This document shows, one piece after another, positions 9,460-18,621 of a stretch of DNA of 64,000 nt. Below the pieces are notes generated by a model. That model was given only the letters and a program-made list of their open reading frames with translations, had not been told where the DNA came from and ran no database searches. The stretch spans positions 62,001 to 126,000 of the forward strand of contig JBEHYT010000005.1 of the NCBI GenBank assembly GCA_048498035.1, in the 5' to 3' direction. Origin of the DNA: CADEDV01 sp048498035 (GTDB taxonomy: Bacteria; Bacteroidota; Bacteroidia; Chitinophagales; Chitinophagaceae). Every line of letters starts with the position of its first letter. Position 1 is the stretch's first letter. A program made the translations under genes and the position numbers.

Positions 9460-10134
9460 CTAGAATTCCGGGGGCGTTACCTCCCGGTGGTCAGGATGCC
9501 AGATGCTTGTAAAATCACCCACAATCCCCTTGCCGCTGGCAAAATTGATGTGTGAAAGATGCAGGTTTTCAATGTCCTGCGGCCTTACCCGCCGATGCAT
9601 GGGATGCATTGTGCCGCCATTTTGTGAGTCGCCTGCACGCGCTTCCGGGTTGTATTGGTAGGGAGGATCTACCAGCGTGCCACGCGGGTACATAATGCCT
9701 GGTACGCCCTGTCCGCGGATATCAAGTAAATGAGGATGATCAAGTCCAAGCGTGTGCCCGTATTCATGAGCGGCGGTTGTTGAACCGGGATAAAGATTGT
9801 CGAGCTGAAAATAACCGGTATTACTTCCCAATCCGTCTACAAATGAAATATTTCCAAAACTGAATGTTTCTATCCGGAAATAGTTATTTCGGGGATCCAC
9901 GTTCCGGTTAATTTCAAGTGCATCGATGTGCGGATGGTACTGCCCGGAGATCCTGAATTCAACGCGCCATTGCTCATTCTTTATCCGGATGTTACCATTC
10001 GCCTCATTCCACAGTCGACCTATTTCCTCGCAGATCCGCTCCGTAATAGCAGGGTCCGCAGCATTTCCGTAGGTGATAATATGTGAATGGATCAGCATCA
10101 CATGCTGCTCGGGCAACAATTCGGCTTCTCCCAT
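9460..10134 (-). CDS. Metzincin-like zinc metalloprotease
   Basis: 224 residues with the extended zinc motif HEYGHTLGLDH at 123-133 and a downstream Met-turn (GIMYPRG, M148), the signature of metzincins such as matrixins. The protein starts directly in the fold and shows no signal peptide. The in-frame codons upstream of the ATG read LNIYFNYNS and look like continuing protein, but no ATG, GTG or TTG precedes them before the neighbouring gene, so the true N-terminus is uncertain. The gene starts 23 nt after the stop of the 134-residue protein at 10158. The substrate is unknown. Protease activity is a strong inference from both motifs. Confidence 0.85.
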   Translation of the reverse strand: MGEAELLPEQHVMLIHSHIITYGNAADPAITERICEEIGRLWNEANGNIRIKNEQWRVEFRISGQYHPHIDALEINRNVDPRNNYFRIETFSFGNISFVDGLGSNTGYFQLDNLYPGSTTAAHEYGHTLGLDHPHLLDIRGQGVPGIMYPRGTLVDPPYQYNPEARAGDSQNGGTMHPMHRRVRPQDIENLHLSHINFASGKGIVGDFTSIWHPDHREVTPPEF

Positions 10135-10157
10135 ACTGTTGTAATTGAAATAAATGT

Positions 10158-10517
10158 TCAGGTGGTGAAATAAGTGCGAAATGCCTCTGCCAGCCGGGTG
10201 AATTCCTTGCGTACCTGGTTCATTCCAATTACTCCTCCGGATATACCGGAAGAATCCCGCTGTATAAATAAAGAGAACGTATCGTCTTTTTGCTGCAAGC
10301 CTACAATCTGCTTATGATATTTTGCAAACGCTCCAAATAACAACCGTAATACACGATTTCCCTTTTCGTAGGTAAAACTGGTTTCATTGGCGGCTTTCTG
10401 GCGGTACCCCTGAGAACCAAAAAAAAGATTCAGTTTATTTTCCAGTTCAGCACGGGTACATCCTGTGATGGAATACACAACCCGGTCTTTTGCAAAATCG
10501 ACAACAGTGGCTTGCAT
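10158..10517 (-). CDS. Small conserved hypothetical protein
   Basis: About 119 residues from the ATG at 10517 (an upstream in-frame ATG at 10562 would add a poorly conserved-looking basic N-terminus). The sequence is cytosolic in character, mixed alpha/beta, without membrane segments: the start is MQATVVDFAKDRVVYS and the end is helical. I do not recognise the family. It lies just upstream of the metzincin gene on the same strand, 23 nt apart, and may be co-transcribed with it. Confidence 0.6.
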   Translation of the reverse strand: MQATVVDFAKDRVVYSITGCTRAELENKLNLFFGSQGYRQKAANETSFTYEKGNRVLRLLFGAFAKYHKQIVGLQQKDDTFSLFIQRDSSGISGGVIGMNQVRKEFTRLAEAFRTYFTT

Positions 10518-10568
10518 ATGGTGATTTTTACCAAATGTACAGGCTTCATTCCTATTTTTCAAGGCCGC

Positions 10569-12947
10569 CTAATTGCGGACGGGCTTGCCTGATTTCAATA
10601 CACTCTGGATGCGTTCCAGCGTCTTCTTCTCGCCGCACAGGGAAAGAAACGCTTCACGCTCCAGGTCCAGCAGGTACTGCTCGGAAACAAATGTAGGCTC
10701 ACTCAGGTCACCGCCACACATTACCCACGCCAGTTTTTGAGCAACCAGCGCATCATGATCGGTTGCATAATGGGCGCGCTTCATACCATTGATCCCAGCA
10801 TACAATGCGCCCAGCGCAGATCTGCCCAATACTTTCACGTCTTTTCGTTGTGCTGGCGTGGTGTACCCCGCATCAAATAGCTCTACCACAGAACGACGTG
10901 CTTCAAAAATGCGGCGGCCTGCATTCACAACCACTTCGTCATGCCCCTTGCGGTATACTCCCATGTCAAAACCTTCAAACGCCGACGTGGCCACCTTCGC
11001 TGTTGCAATGGTCAAAAAACGATTTTTCAACGTTATCGTATCCGGTTCGTCTTCATGCATCTCATCAGCCGCCCGCAAGGTAAACTCTTTGGTGCCACCA
11101 CCACCCGGTATCAGTCCTACACCCAGCTCAACAAGCCCGGTATAAGTTTCAGCCGCCGGGCAGCACTTATCGGCATGTAAACTCAGTTCGCACGCTCCTC
11201 CCAAAGCCAGGCCATGGGGCGCTACCACCACAGGCACTGCCGAATACCGCGCACGCATCATCGTATTCTGGAAAAGGCGGATAGCCATATCCAGTTCATC
11301 ATATTCCTGCTCCACCGCCAGCATAAAGATCATCCCTACATTAGCGCCCGCGCTGAAATTAGGTCCCTCATTGGCAATCACCAGGCCCTTATAATTCTTC
11401 TCCGCTTTTTCAATGGCAGCCTGGATACCAGACAGCACGTCGCCGCCAATACTGCCCATTTTGGTAAACCATTGCAGTCCCAGCACATCATCTCCAATAT
11501 CATACAACCGGCAACTTGCATTTTTCCAAACCAGTTTATCCTGGTAATTGCTCATCACGATAAAGGCGTCACCACCGGGAATAAGTTTGTAAGCTTTGGT
11601 AGCAGGGTCATAGCTCAGCCTGCGGCCGTTTTCTACTTTATAAAAAGAAGGATGACCGGAACTTAGCATTTCATCTACCCAGGCCGGTACGGTGTAACCT
11701 GCATCGCGCATGGCGCGAACCGTTTTTTCCACACCCAGCAGATCCCAGGTTTCAAAAGCGCCAATTTCCCATCCAAAACCGGCCATCATTGCATCATCAA
11801 CGCGGTACAATTCATCACTGATCTCCGGAATGCGATGCGCGATATAGGAAAACAGGCCATAATGAAAATGACGGTAAAACTCACCCGCTTTATCCGGCGC
11901 AGCACAAAGCATCTTAATACGCTGTTGCAAATCATCCACCGGTTTTGCCGCCTCCAGCGAAGCAAATTTTGGACGCGTGCGCGGTTTATACTCAAAACTC
12001 TTCAGGTCAAGCGTGTAAATTTCCTTTTCTCCTTTTTCGTTCTTTCGCTTCGCGAAAAATCCCTGGCCCGTCTTATCACCCAGCCAGTTATTCTCCACCA
12101 TCTTATTTAACCATCCAGGAATGATAAAGCTGTCCCGCGCTTCATCGGTCAAACAATTTTCATATACCCCCTTCGCCACTTTTACCAGCGTATCAATGCC
12201 TACTACATCCGCTGTGCGGAACGTAGCAGATTTAGGACGGCCAATCACCGGGCCCGTTAGCGCATCCACCTCGTCAATCGTCAACCCCATCTTATCCACC
12301 AGCCCAAAAATGGCCATGATGCCATAAACACCGATCCTGTTGGCAATAAATGCCGGGGTATCCTTGCACAACACGGTTGTTTTTCCCAGATAAAGATCAC
12401 CGTATTGCAACAGGAAATCCGTTACCCCGGGATCCGTATCGGGCGTTGGAATGATTTCCAGTAACCGCAGGTAACGTGGCGGGTTGAAAAAGTGCGTGCC
12501 GCAAAAATGTTTTTTAAAATCATCCGAACGCCCTTCACTAAGGAGGTGAATCGGAATGCCGGATGTATTGGAAGTGATCAGTGTGCCTGGTTTGCGAAAC
12601 TGCTCTACGCGCTCATACAGAGATCGTTTAATATCCAGCCGCTCCACCACCACTTCAATCACCCAATCACAGGAAGCAATTTCCCCGAGATTATCGTCAA
12701 AATTTCCCGTGCTGATCTTTTTAATTACATCCTTACTGTATACAGGAGAGGGATTACTTTTTATTGCAGCCGTGAGAGCATCATTCACGATCTTATTTCG
12801 CGCCGCAGGCGGCGCATCGGCAGGAACATCTTTGGGCACAATGTCCAGCAACAATACCTGCACACCAACACCTGCAAAATGACAGGCAATACGGGATCCC
12901 ATTACGCCCGATCCCAATACGGCAACCTTCTTGATGATACGCTTCAT
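10569..12947 (-). CDS. fadN: 3-hydroxyacyl-CoA dehydrogenase / enoyl-CoA hydratase (FadN-like)
   Basis: A 792-residue bifunctional beta-oxidation enzyme. The N-terminal Rossmann NAD site is VLGSGVMGSRIA (near residue 10), followed by the 3-hydroxyacyl-CoA dehydrogenase domains. The C-terminal third is a crotonase domain: the oxyanion segment FSAGANVGM, then GGACEL and VELGVGLIPGGGG, which carry the two catalytic glutamates. The domain order (dehydrogenase first, hydratase last) and the length match the FadN type and not the E. coli FadB type. The enzyme should hydrate enoyl-CoA and oxidise the 3-hydroxyacyl-CoA in the cytosol. No thiolase or acyl-CoA dehydrogenase gene is next to it here, so the rest of the pathway must be elsewhere. 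Confidence 0.9.
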   Translation of the reverse strand: MKRIIKKVAVLGSGVMGSRIACHFAGVGVQVLLLDIVPKDVPADAPPAARNKIVNDALTAAIKSNPSPVYSKDVIKKISTGNFDDNLGEIASCDWVIEVVVERLDIKRSLYERVEQFRKPGTLITSNTSGIPIHLLSEGRSDDFKKHFCGTHFFNPPRYLRLLEIIPTPDTDPGVTDFLLQYGDLYLGKTTVLCKDTPAFIANRIGVYGIMAIFGLVDKMGLTIDEVDALTGPVIGRPKSATFRTADVVGIDTLVKVAKGVYENCLTDEARDSFIIPGWLNKMVENNWLGDKTGQGFFAKRKNEKGEKEIYTLDLKSFEYKPRTRPKFASLEAAKPVDDLQQRIKMLCAAPDKAGEFYRHFHYGLFSYIAHRIPEISDELYRVDDAMMAGFGWEIGAFETWDLLGVEKTVRAMRDAGYTVPAWVDEMLSSGHPSFYKVENGRRLSYDPATKAYKLIPGGDAFIVMSNYQDKLVWKNASCRLYDIGDDVLGLQWFTKMGSIGGDVLSGIQAAIEKAEKNYKGLVIANEGPNFSAGANVGMIFMLAVEQEYDELDMAIRLFQNTMMRARYSAVPVVVAPHGLALGGACELSLHADKCCPAAETYTGLVELGVGLIPGGGGTKEFTLRAADEMHEDEPDTITLKNRFLTIATAKVATSAFEGFDMGVYRKGHDEVVVNAGRRIFEARRSVVELFDAGYTTPAQRKDVKVLGRSALGALYAGINGMKRAHYATDHDALVAQKLAWVMCGGDLSEPTFVSEQYLLDLEREAFLSLCGEKKTLERIQSVLKSGKPVRN

Positions 12948-13037
12948 AAACCAGATTTGAAAAAAATAGTTAGCTATGCAACTATCCCTGTATCGAAGGT
13001 AAGAAACTATTTGAATTGAACAACAACGGGGCAGGGA

Positions 13038-13634
13038 CTACCGGCGACTGTCTGCCTGCGGCAGCAACGCGCTGCTGAATTGAATTTGGAAATCGCCAGC
13101 TTCTTTTGCCGGGCCCGCACCGGGGGAAGGGGATTTATGGATGTCAAAGCCGGCTTTTAGCTGCAATCTTGAATGTTTTACCAAAAGAACACCATTGGTG
13201 CGCACCCGCTCGGTAACCTTTCCAATGGTTATCATTCCATCAATAATTACGGGATAAGAACCCTTCCGGGAAAAATTGCTGCTGTCGGTAATAAGACGAC
13301 CCGAGAAAGAAATGAAGGGCGAAGCACTTGCCGGAGATCCTGTTGCGCCCGCACCCGACGTGGCATCAGCATCCTTACCCTGCACGCTCCATTGCAGATC
13401 GCCGGAGGCGGGAAAAAGAATGGCAATACCAGTTTTATATTCACTGCCCTTTGCCTGGCCCTCCTGGTTCAACGTTATGTTTGCGGTTGTCGTAAAAAAA
13501 CGGTCCTGTCCCAATACCCGTGCTCCCGGAATCACGCACGCCAACAACAGGCAAAGGATCCATTGAGATGGATTATATTTTCTGACATTACTATTCACTG
13601 CTCTTAAAGTTACAGGCAATTTTGCGTATTTCAA
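13038..13634 (-). CDS. Exported protein, possibly YceI-like
   Basis: 198 residues from a TTG that overlaps the stop of the AsmA-like gene by 4 nt (TTGA). An in-frame GTG at 13598 with an AAGAG just before it is an equally good start and brings the signal peptide (WILCLLLACVIPGARVLGQ) nearer the N-terminus. The mature part is beta-rich. The stretch KGSYPVIIDGMITIG followed by alternating hydrophobic strands resembles the lipid-binding YceI barrel, but the match is weak. The overlap implies translational coupling with the giant AsmA-like protein and a shared envelope role. Confidence 0.6.
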   Translation of the reverse strand: MKYAKLPVTLRAVNSNVRKYNPSQWILCLLLACVIPGARVLGQDRFFTTTANITLNQEGQAKGSEYKTGIAILFPASGDLQWSVQGKDADATSGAGATGSPASASPFISFSGRLITDSSNFSRKGSYPVIIDGMITIGKVTERVRTNGVLLVKHSRLQLKAGFDIHKSPSPGAGPAKEAGDFQIQFSSALLPQADSRR

Positions 13635-16600
13635 TCGTAATTATAAGTGGGCAGGTTGCTATGTTGCCACTCCTTTTTGTATTTGCGGATGGCTTTGCGG
13701 TTTGATTTTACACCGGTACTGCTTTTTACCCCGTTCATCAGCATCTTGATCAGGTAGTTAAGCGAAGACCGCTCCCTGTCGCGCACAAAGAAAACACTAC
13801 CCGTACGTTGCGTGTTTTTATTTTTAATCAGTGTATTGGCCAGGAAACTCAACAAACCCGCTTTTCGCTGCGTTCCTTTCCGGAACAGGTCGACATGAAG
13901 ATCGTGGTACAACAACTGCATCTCACCCAGCGCACGGTATTCATTCCCCGTAACACGCATGCGAAGTGAATCCAGGATGCCAGACCGTATCCTGGCACCC
14001 CCCAGCGGAACCAGCACCGGGTTCAGCTGCCGGGCATCCGTAGGCGCCATTTGCGCAGTTAGTAAAAATCCGGAAAGACTATCTGTATACGATTCGCGCA
14101 GCGCCAGTTGAAACTGCAATGAATCCATCAACACACCTGAGGCCCGCAGGTACAGGCTGTCGCCGGGATGATTGTCCATATTTCTTACACCCAGCGCCGT
14201 TAAGGAAAGTTTGCGAAGCGGTAACGTACCCGTAAGCCCGTTTTTAGGATTTATTTCCGTATACGCCACACCCGCATTATCAAAGAATACGGAATCAACA
14301 GAAAACCGGAAAGGGATCATCTTCACCCGGTTTACGGTAAGCGGCTTGATTATCCCCTCACGAAAAGGCTTTCGGTTATCCCGGAAATCCTGCAACTGCG
14401 CATTCATCACGGCCAGTCGCCGTATCCGCACCACGCTGTCTTCCAGGTATCGCTCCACATCAAAAGGCCCCAACACCACCGCGCCAGTATGGATTTCTAT
14501 ATAATCGTCCTGGTAGGGATGTTTGCTGATAAACGTCTCCCGGTCGGGAGTAGGCCGATAACTAAATGAATCCAGCGTAAACAATTTTGTGTTTTTATCA
14601 TAGCCGGCATTATACCACTCAAAATGGTTAATGCTGTCTGCATAACTACCGGTTACCTGTTGCAGCCGAAAGCGCTTATTGAGCGCCAGCAACGCCCGCA
14701 GGTTTTTTACCGAAGAAGATTCCAATCGCAGATCCTTCAGCGCCACCGTGCGTATATCCAGGTTGCCCGAATGCCGCCCCATACTATCGATCATAAAATT
14801 CCTGCCATCCAGCGCGGCAAGCGACGCACCCCACGAAAGTGTTTCGCCGGCAGGTTGCGCAAGCGAAATGTCATTCAGCAGCGCAGTAACCTCACCATTA
14901 CCGGCATCAAATGCCTTTCCGTTTGCACCACGATAGGTAAAATGATCAAGCGAAACATACAATTGACCAGCCTGCAAGGCGGAATCACTTCCATGCACAT
15001 CAGAAATTACAATTGTATTGGCGGTATTGGCCTGGCCATTCCAGTTCAATGAACTGCTGTCGGGAAAATCAAAATGATCAATCCGGATGACCGGCTGGGT
15101 AATAACAATCTTATTAGACCTGAACGGCGGAAGTTGAAGTCCGTTGGCCGACACACTAGGCATTTCATTCGCATTTTGCCGAATCGTCACACGCGGGCTC
15201 GTTACCGTCATTTCATCCGCCAGGAAACTTCCCGTAATGGCAGCCTGTATATCCGGTATAAAAGAAGCCTCGGGTATTATGATCTGCATCGCGCCGCGAC
15301 CATTCTCATTCTCAATGCTTGCACTGTTTACCTGTGCCCGCTCTTTATCAACAATGTCAAAGACAGGAATTTCCAGCCGGAACGTCCCACGACGATAATT
15401 CAATTTTTGACCGCCTACTACAAGCCCGGCAACAATGGGCCGTTGACCCGGTTTTAAAAGAAATGCATCAGCACGAAGATGATCCAGGTTGGCCGTAAGC
15501 GAAAAATTGCTGTCGGCCACAGATAAAGCGGTTGTTCCTCCATTAATATCCGTAATACTAACAAAGGAGGCACCGCCACTGCCCTGATTATTGCGATGCC
15601 GGTTGTTTAACCTGATGGTCGCGTCTGCCCAGCTTACCTGGCCAATACTTACATCACCCGTATTTTCATTGATGTAGATCTCGTTCGCGGAAATGCCCGT
15701 TGCATCGCCCTGCAGCGTATGCGAATCATTCTCAATCGTCACCTGTTCCGCATCCAGCCGACTGTTACTTCCGGTATAGCTAATATCTTTCAGGTGAACA
15801 ACCACATCATTCACCCGCAATTCTCCTTTTGAAAAATCGAGGTAATTAACAGAACGGCGAATGCCCGACAGTTGGCTGGAACCCAGCAATGCCCGACTTT
15901 CAACAGAAAATGTGGCATGTTCCAGGTGCATAGCCGTGCCGCCATTCAGGTGGATATGAATGTCTCCATTTTCCACGGAGAGATTGTCGAGCATGATCAC
16001 CCGGTTGACATCAGCCAGCGCATCGAAAAGGATCCGTTGTTTTCTCCCTCCCGATTTGCGTGGCGCCTCCGTATAATCGATGACGGGATTAAAAAGAATT
16101 GCTTCGCGTGCGGTCAGTTTTTGCTCAAATAATAAATCATCCCAGGAAAGCCCCGTTAATTCAAACCGCGGTACCTTAAAATGGTTAACCGTCTTGCCCC
16201 GGTCAAGCTGGCGAAATGAAAAATCATGAAGCAGGATGCGGTCATTGTTGAACAGGATACTGTCAAATTGCATCTCATAGGTACTGTCTCGCAGGAAATT
16301 TTCATAATTCCGGATCGCCATTGCAAATTTATCCACCTTCAGTGGGCGGTCGGCATCGTTATCAATGCGCAACCCCTGCATCTCAAAATTATTTCCTTCA
16401 GAAGTAAATGAGCTTGGCCTTCCGTTTCGCAGGGTGCTGATCGCAAATGAAGCATTGTTTACCACCACAAAATTCAACTGCAAATCACCCGTTAGTTGCT
16501 TGATGATCTGTTCCAGTTGCGGCGTTTTTTTACGCGCGGCCTTCCTGCGGTCCAGGTTTACATCCAGCTTGAACCTCGGGTTTGTACAATACACCGAATC

Positions 16601-17476
16601 TGCTTTGATCACCTGGGCCCGGTAGAGCGTGTCAAAATCGATATTTGTCATCTGCAGCGTATCACAATAAATGCTGAAGCTGGTAGAAGAACTGTCTGTT
16701 TTTAGCGCGGCAATGGTGCAACTGTCAAATTCCACCAGCTGTTTTTCTATATTGATCCTGAAATTCCGATAACTCAGCCGGTGGCGCCGATCAGGGAAAA
16801 GAATGTCCTGGTCGCGGGATTTAAGTGAAATATTATCGCTGAACAGAATTTTTTCATTGCCCGTCCAGCGGCTCGTATCTATTCTCAGGTTATCAATATG
16901 AAAATCGATATGACCAATGCGGATTGGTTGCTGATCCGGTTTCATCCGGTTGACGAGCGTAAACGTCGCATCCTTTAGCTCGAAACGTTTCACCTGCAAA
17001 ACCGAAATTCCATCCTGTATCGATTTATAGATCTTCCCCATTTCCTGGGGCAGAGAAACGTCGCTGCTGTCTTTTTGCGTGCTGTCGCTATTGCCGTGTA
17101 AACGGGTAACTGTAATATCCGGGTTGATCAGCTCAAGGTTATCGATCAACACTTTTTTGTTAAAGATGATGGGCCAGACTGCGGTAACCCGGATCTTCAT
17201 TCGCTCGATGGCAAACCGGTTACTGGTGCCGGAAGAAAGGGAATCCGTATTGGTAAACACGGCATCTTCCAACTCCATTTTTTTGCTAAACCAGTTGAAT
17301 TTGAAATTGCGAACCTCCAGGCGGATATGACCATTAGAGCGGGATGCCACCAGGTCCTGGATCAACTCCTCCGCATGGTGTACCACCCAGAAATGAAAGG
17401 CGATCAGCAACACGGTAAGGCTGCCAAGAATAATCGCCCCGATTCGAAGTATTTTTTTTCGGATCCGTTTTGTCAC
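13631..17476 (-). CDS. Giant AsmA-like membrane-anchored protein
   Basis: 1281 residues. A basic N-terminus and one transmembrane helix (about 11-31) are followed by a short helix and the segment VRNFKFNWFSKKMELEDAVF, typical of the start of AsmA/TamB-type proteins. The rest is almost wholly beta-strand repeats with periodic LDNLELINPDITV-like units. Large AsmA-like proteins form periplasmic hydrophobic grooves and are linked to lipid transport or envelope assembly. This assignment rests on architecture and not on catalytic motifs. The next gene (13038-13634) overlaps its stop by 4 nt, which indicates a two-gene operon. Confidence 0.75.
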   Translation of the reverse strand: MTKRIRKKILRIGAIILGSLTVLLIAFHFWVVHHAEELIQDLVASRSNGHIRLEVRNFKFNWFSKKMELEDAVFTNTDSLSSGTSNRFAIERMKIRVTAVWPIIFNKKVLIDNLELINPDITVTRLHGNSDSTQKDSSDVSLPQEMGKIYKSIQDGISVLQVKRFELKDATFTLVNRMKPDQQPIRIGHIDFHIDNLRIDTSRWTGNEKILFSDNISLKSRDQDILFPDRRHRLSYRNFRINIEKQLVEFDSCTIAALKTDSSSTSFSIYCDTLQMTNIDFDTLYRAQVIKADSVYCTNPRFKLDVNLDRRKAARKKTPQLEQIIKQLTGDLQLNFVVVNNASFAISTLRNGRPSSFTSEGNNFEMQGLRIDNDADRPLKVDKFAMAIRNYENFLRDSTYEMQFDSILFNNDRILLHDFSFRQLDRGKTVNHFKVPRFELTGLSWDDLLFEQKLTAREAILFNPVIDYTEAPRKSGGRKQRILFDALADVNRVIMLDNLSVENGDIHIHLNGGTAMHLEHATFSVESRALLGSSQLSGIRRSVNYLDFSKGELRVNDVVVHLKDISYTGSNSRLDAEQVTIENDSHTLQGDATGISANEIYINENTGDVSIGQVSWADATIRLNNRHRNNQGSGGASFVSITDINGGTTALSVADSNFSLTANLDHLRADAFLLKPGQRPIVAGLVVGGQKLNYRRGTFRLEIPVFDIVDKERAQVNSASIENENGRGAMQIIIPEASFIPDIQAAITGSFLADEMTVTSPRVTIRQNANEMPSVSANGLQLPPFRSNKIVITQPVIRIDHFDFPDSSSLNWNGQANTANTIVISDVHGSDSALQAGQLYVSLDHFTYRGANGKAFDAGNGEVTALLNDISLAQPAGETLSWGASLAALDGRNFMIDSMGRHSGNLDIRTVALKDLRLESSSVKNLRALLALNKRFRLQQVTGSYADSINHFEWYNAGYDKNTKLFTLDSFSYRPTPDRETFISKHPYQDDYIEIHTGAVVLGPFDVERYLEDSVVRIRRLAVMNAQLQDFRDNRKPFREGIIKPLTVNRVKMIPFRFSVDSVFFDNAGVAYTEINPKNGLTGTLPLRKLSLTALGVRNMDNHPGDSLYLRASGVLMDSLQFQLALRESYTDSLSGFLLTAQMAPTDARQLNPVLVPLGGARIRSGILDSLRMRVTGNEYRALGEMQLLYHDLHVDLFRKGTQRKAGLLSFLANTLIKNKNTQRTGSVFFVRDRERSSLNYLIKMLMNGVKSSTGVKSNRKAIRKYKKEWQHSNLPTYNYD

Positions 17477-17587
17477 CAGCTACCACCCTTTAATGCTCAA
17501 GATACTGAAAATCAATTGAAAAATCCGACCGGGGCTCGTAATGAAACCCCGGCCGGAAGAGCTTTTTGGGAGGCAAAAGCGATGCCA

Positions 17588-18037
17588 CTATTCAACTGCA
17601 GGTGCAGATGTGGCGGCGGGGATTGTACGCTTTGTTTTGAGATGATCATCGCAAAGCTGAACTTCAACAGGCTCATTGTTGAAAACATCCCGCGACATCT
17701 CACCGGAAAACGTTTTGCAAAGGTCAATGTAGTCCGCATTGTCTACATAAGCGGGTTCCACTACAAGCCTAAAAACATTGGTTGCTTCATGTTTGTCCAG
17801 CTGAACCGTAATTTCTTTTTTGTCGGTAAAAAAGTTTTGTTCTACCAGGTAATTACCCAGTTTTTGTGCATCGGCCTCATCGGCATTTTTGGTGTAATAC
17901 AGTTCACCTTTTTTAAATTTCAATTTTTTGCCATAGTTAGTACAGGCAACGGCAAGGAATGAGATCGTTAATAGCAGACCGGCTACCTGTAGGAGCCTGG
18001 ATCTTGCGGATGATTGCATAAATGTGCGGGTTATCAT
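17588..18037 (-). CDS. Small lipoprotein of unknown function
   Basis: 149 residues; an alternative ATG lies at 18019. A hydrophobic helix ends in the lipobox LAVAC with the acylated cysteine at about residue 32. The mature part is acidic and contains two further cysteines (DLC and QLC) that could form a disulfide. The family is not recognised. It lies between the YbjN-like gene and the AsmA-like gene on the same strand. Anchoring to the inner leaflet of an outer or inner membrane is inferred from the lipobox alone. Confidence 0.7.
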   Translation of the reverse strand: MITRTFMQSSARSRLLQVAGLLLTISFLAVACTNYGKKLKFKKGELYYTKNADEADAQKLGNYLVEQNFFTDKKEITVQLDKHEATNVFRLVVEPAYVDNADYIDLCKTFSGEMSRDVFNNEPVEVQLCDDHLKTKRTIPAATSAPAVE

Positions 18038-18066
18038 GTTGTTTTGATTTGTGTGAAATGTTAATG

Positions 18067-18507
18067 TTACCGGCTGACGCCAAACCTTGTTTTCAGGTAA
18101 TCATCCATCTGGTCGGCCCAATAGCCAAGATCGCTCACAAGCGTCACAAATTCCGCATATTCCATTCCTTCAATATCGCGCTCGGCAACGGCATAGAGCA
18201 ATCCGCGGCTCAAATTCGTGCTCAGCTTCACGCCCATATATTGCGTATTCGCTTCAAGCGCGCCCTGGTACAGATCAGCACGTTGCTGCGGATCATTTGG
18301 GATGATATAGATCGGCGCAAAACAACGCACAAACGTGCGACTCCCTCCATTGCCGGTGGAATAGGAAGTCAGAAATACTTCGATCGTCGCGGAACCGCGA
18401 CTAAAAAACCAACTCTTTGACTGCGGATTGTAAATGCGTTCTACTGTAGTGCCCAGTTGCTGGCAAAGCTGGGCAATATAATTCTCCACCGTTTGGAAAG
18501 TTGCCAT
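18067..18507 (-). CDS. YbjN-like protein
   Basis: 146 residues from the ATG at 18507; an upstream TTG adds two codons. The alpha/beta pattern, with an N-terminal helix (VENYIAQLCQQLG), a strand-rich middle and a C-terminal helix (ADQMDDYLKTRFG), resembles the YbjN / type III secretion chaperone-like fold. Such proteins usually act as small soluble binding or stability factors. No secretion system is nearby, so the partner is unknown. There is a 29-nt gap to the lipoprotein gene downstream. Confidence 0.55.
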   Translation of the reverse strand: MATFQTVENYIAQLCQQLGTTVERIYNPQSKSWFFSRGSATIEVFLTSYSTGNGGSRTFVRCFAPIYIIPNDPQQRADLYQGALEANTQYMGVKLSTNLSRGLLYAVAERDIEGMEYAEFVTLVSDLGYWADQMDDYLKTRFGVSR

Positions 18508-18576
18508 GGTCAAGGTTTAAGCTTAGAAAGATACGGCAATTCTGCCTTCGCTTTATACCAACTGGCACGGATAAAA

Positions 18577-18599
18577 AAAGGCGGGATCAACCCGCCTTT
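18577..18599 (-). terminator. Terminator of metG
   Basis: A 9-bp stem (AAAGGCGGG with CCCGCCTTT), 5-nt loop, followed on the minus strand by a T-run. It lies 23 bp after the metG stop. Confidence 0.9.
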
Positions 18600-18621
18600 C
18601 GATATTGTGATGTGAAAATAG

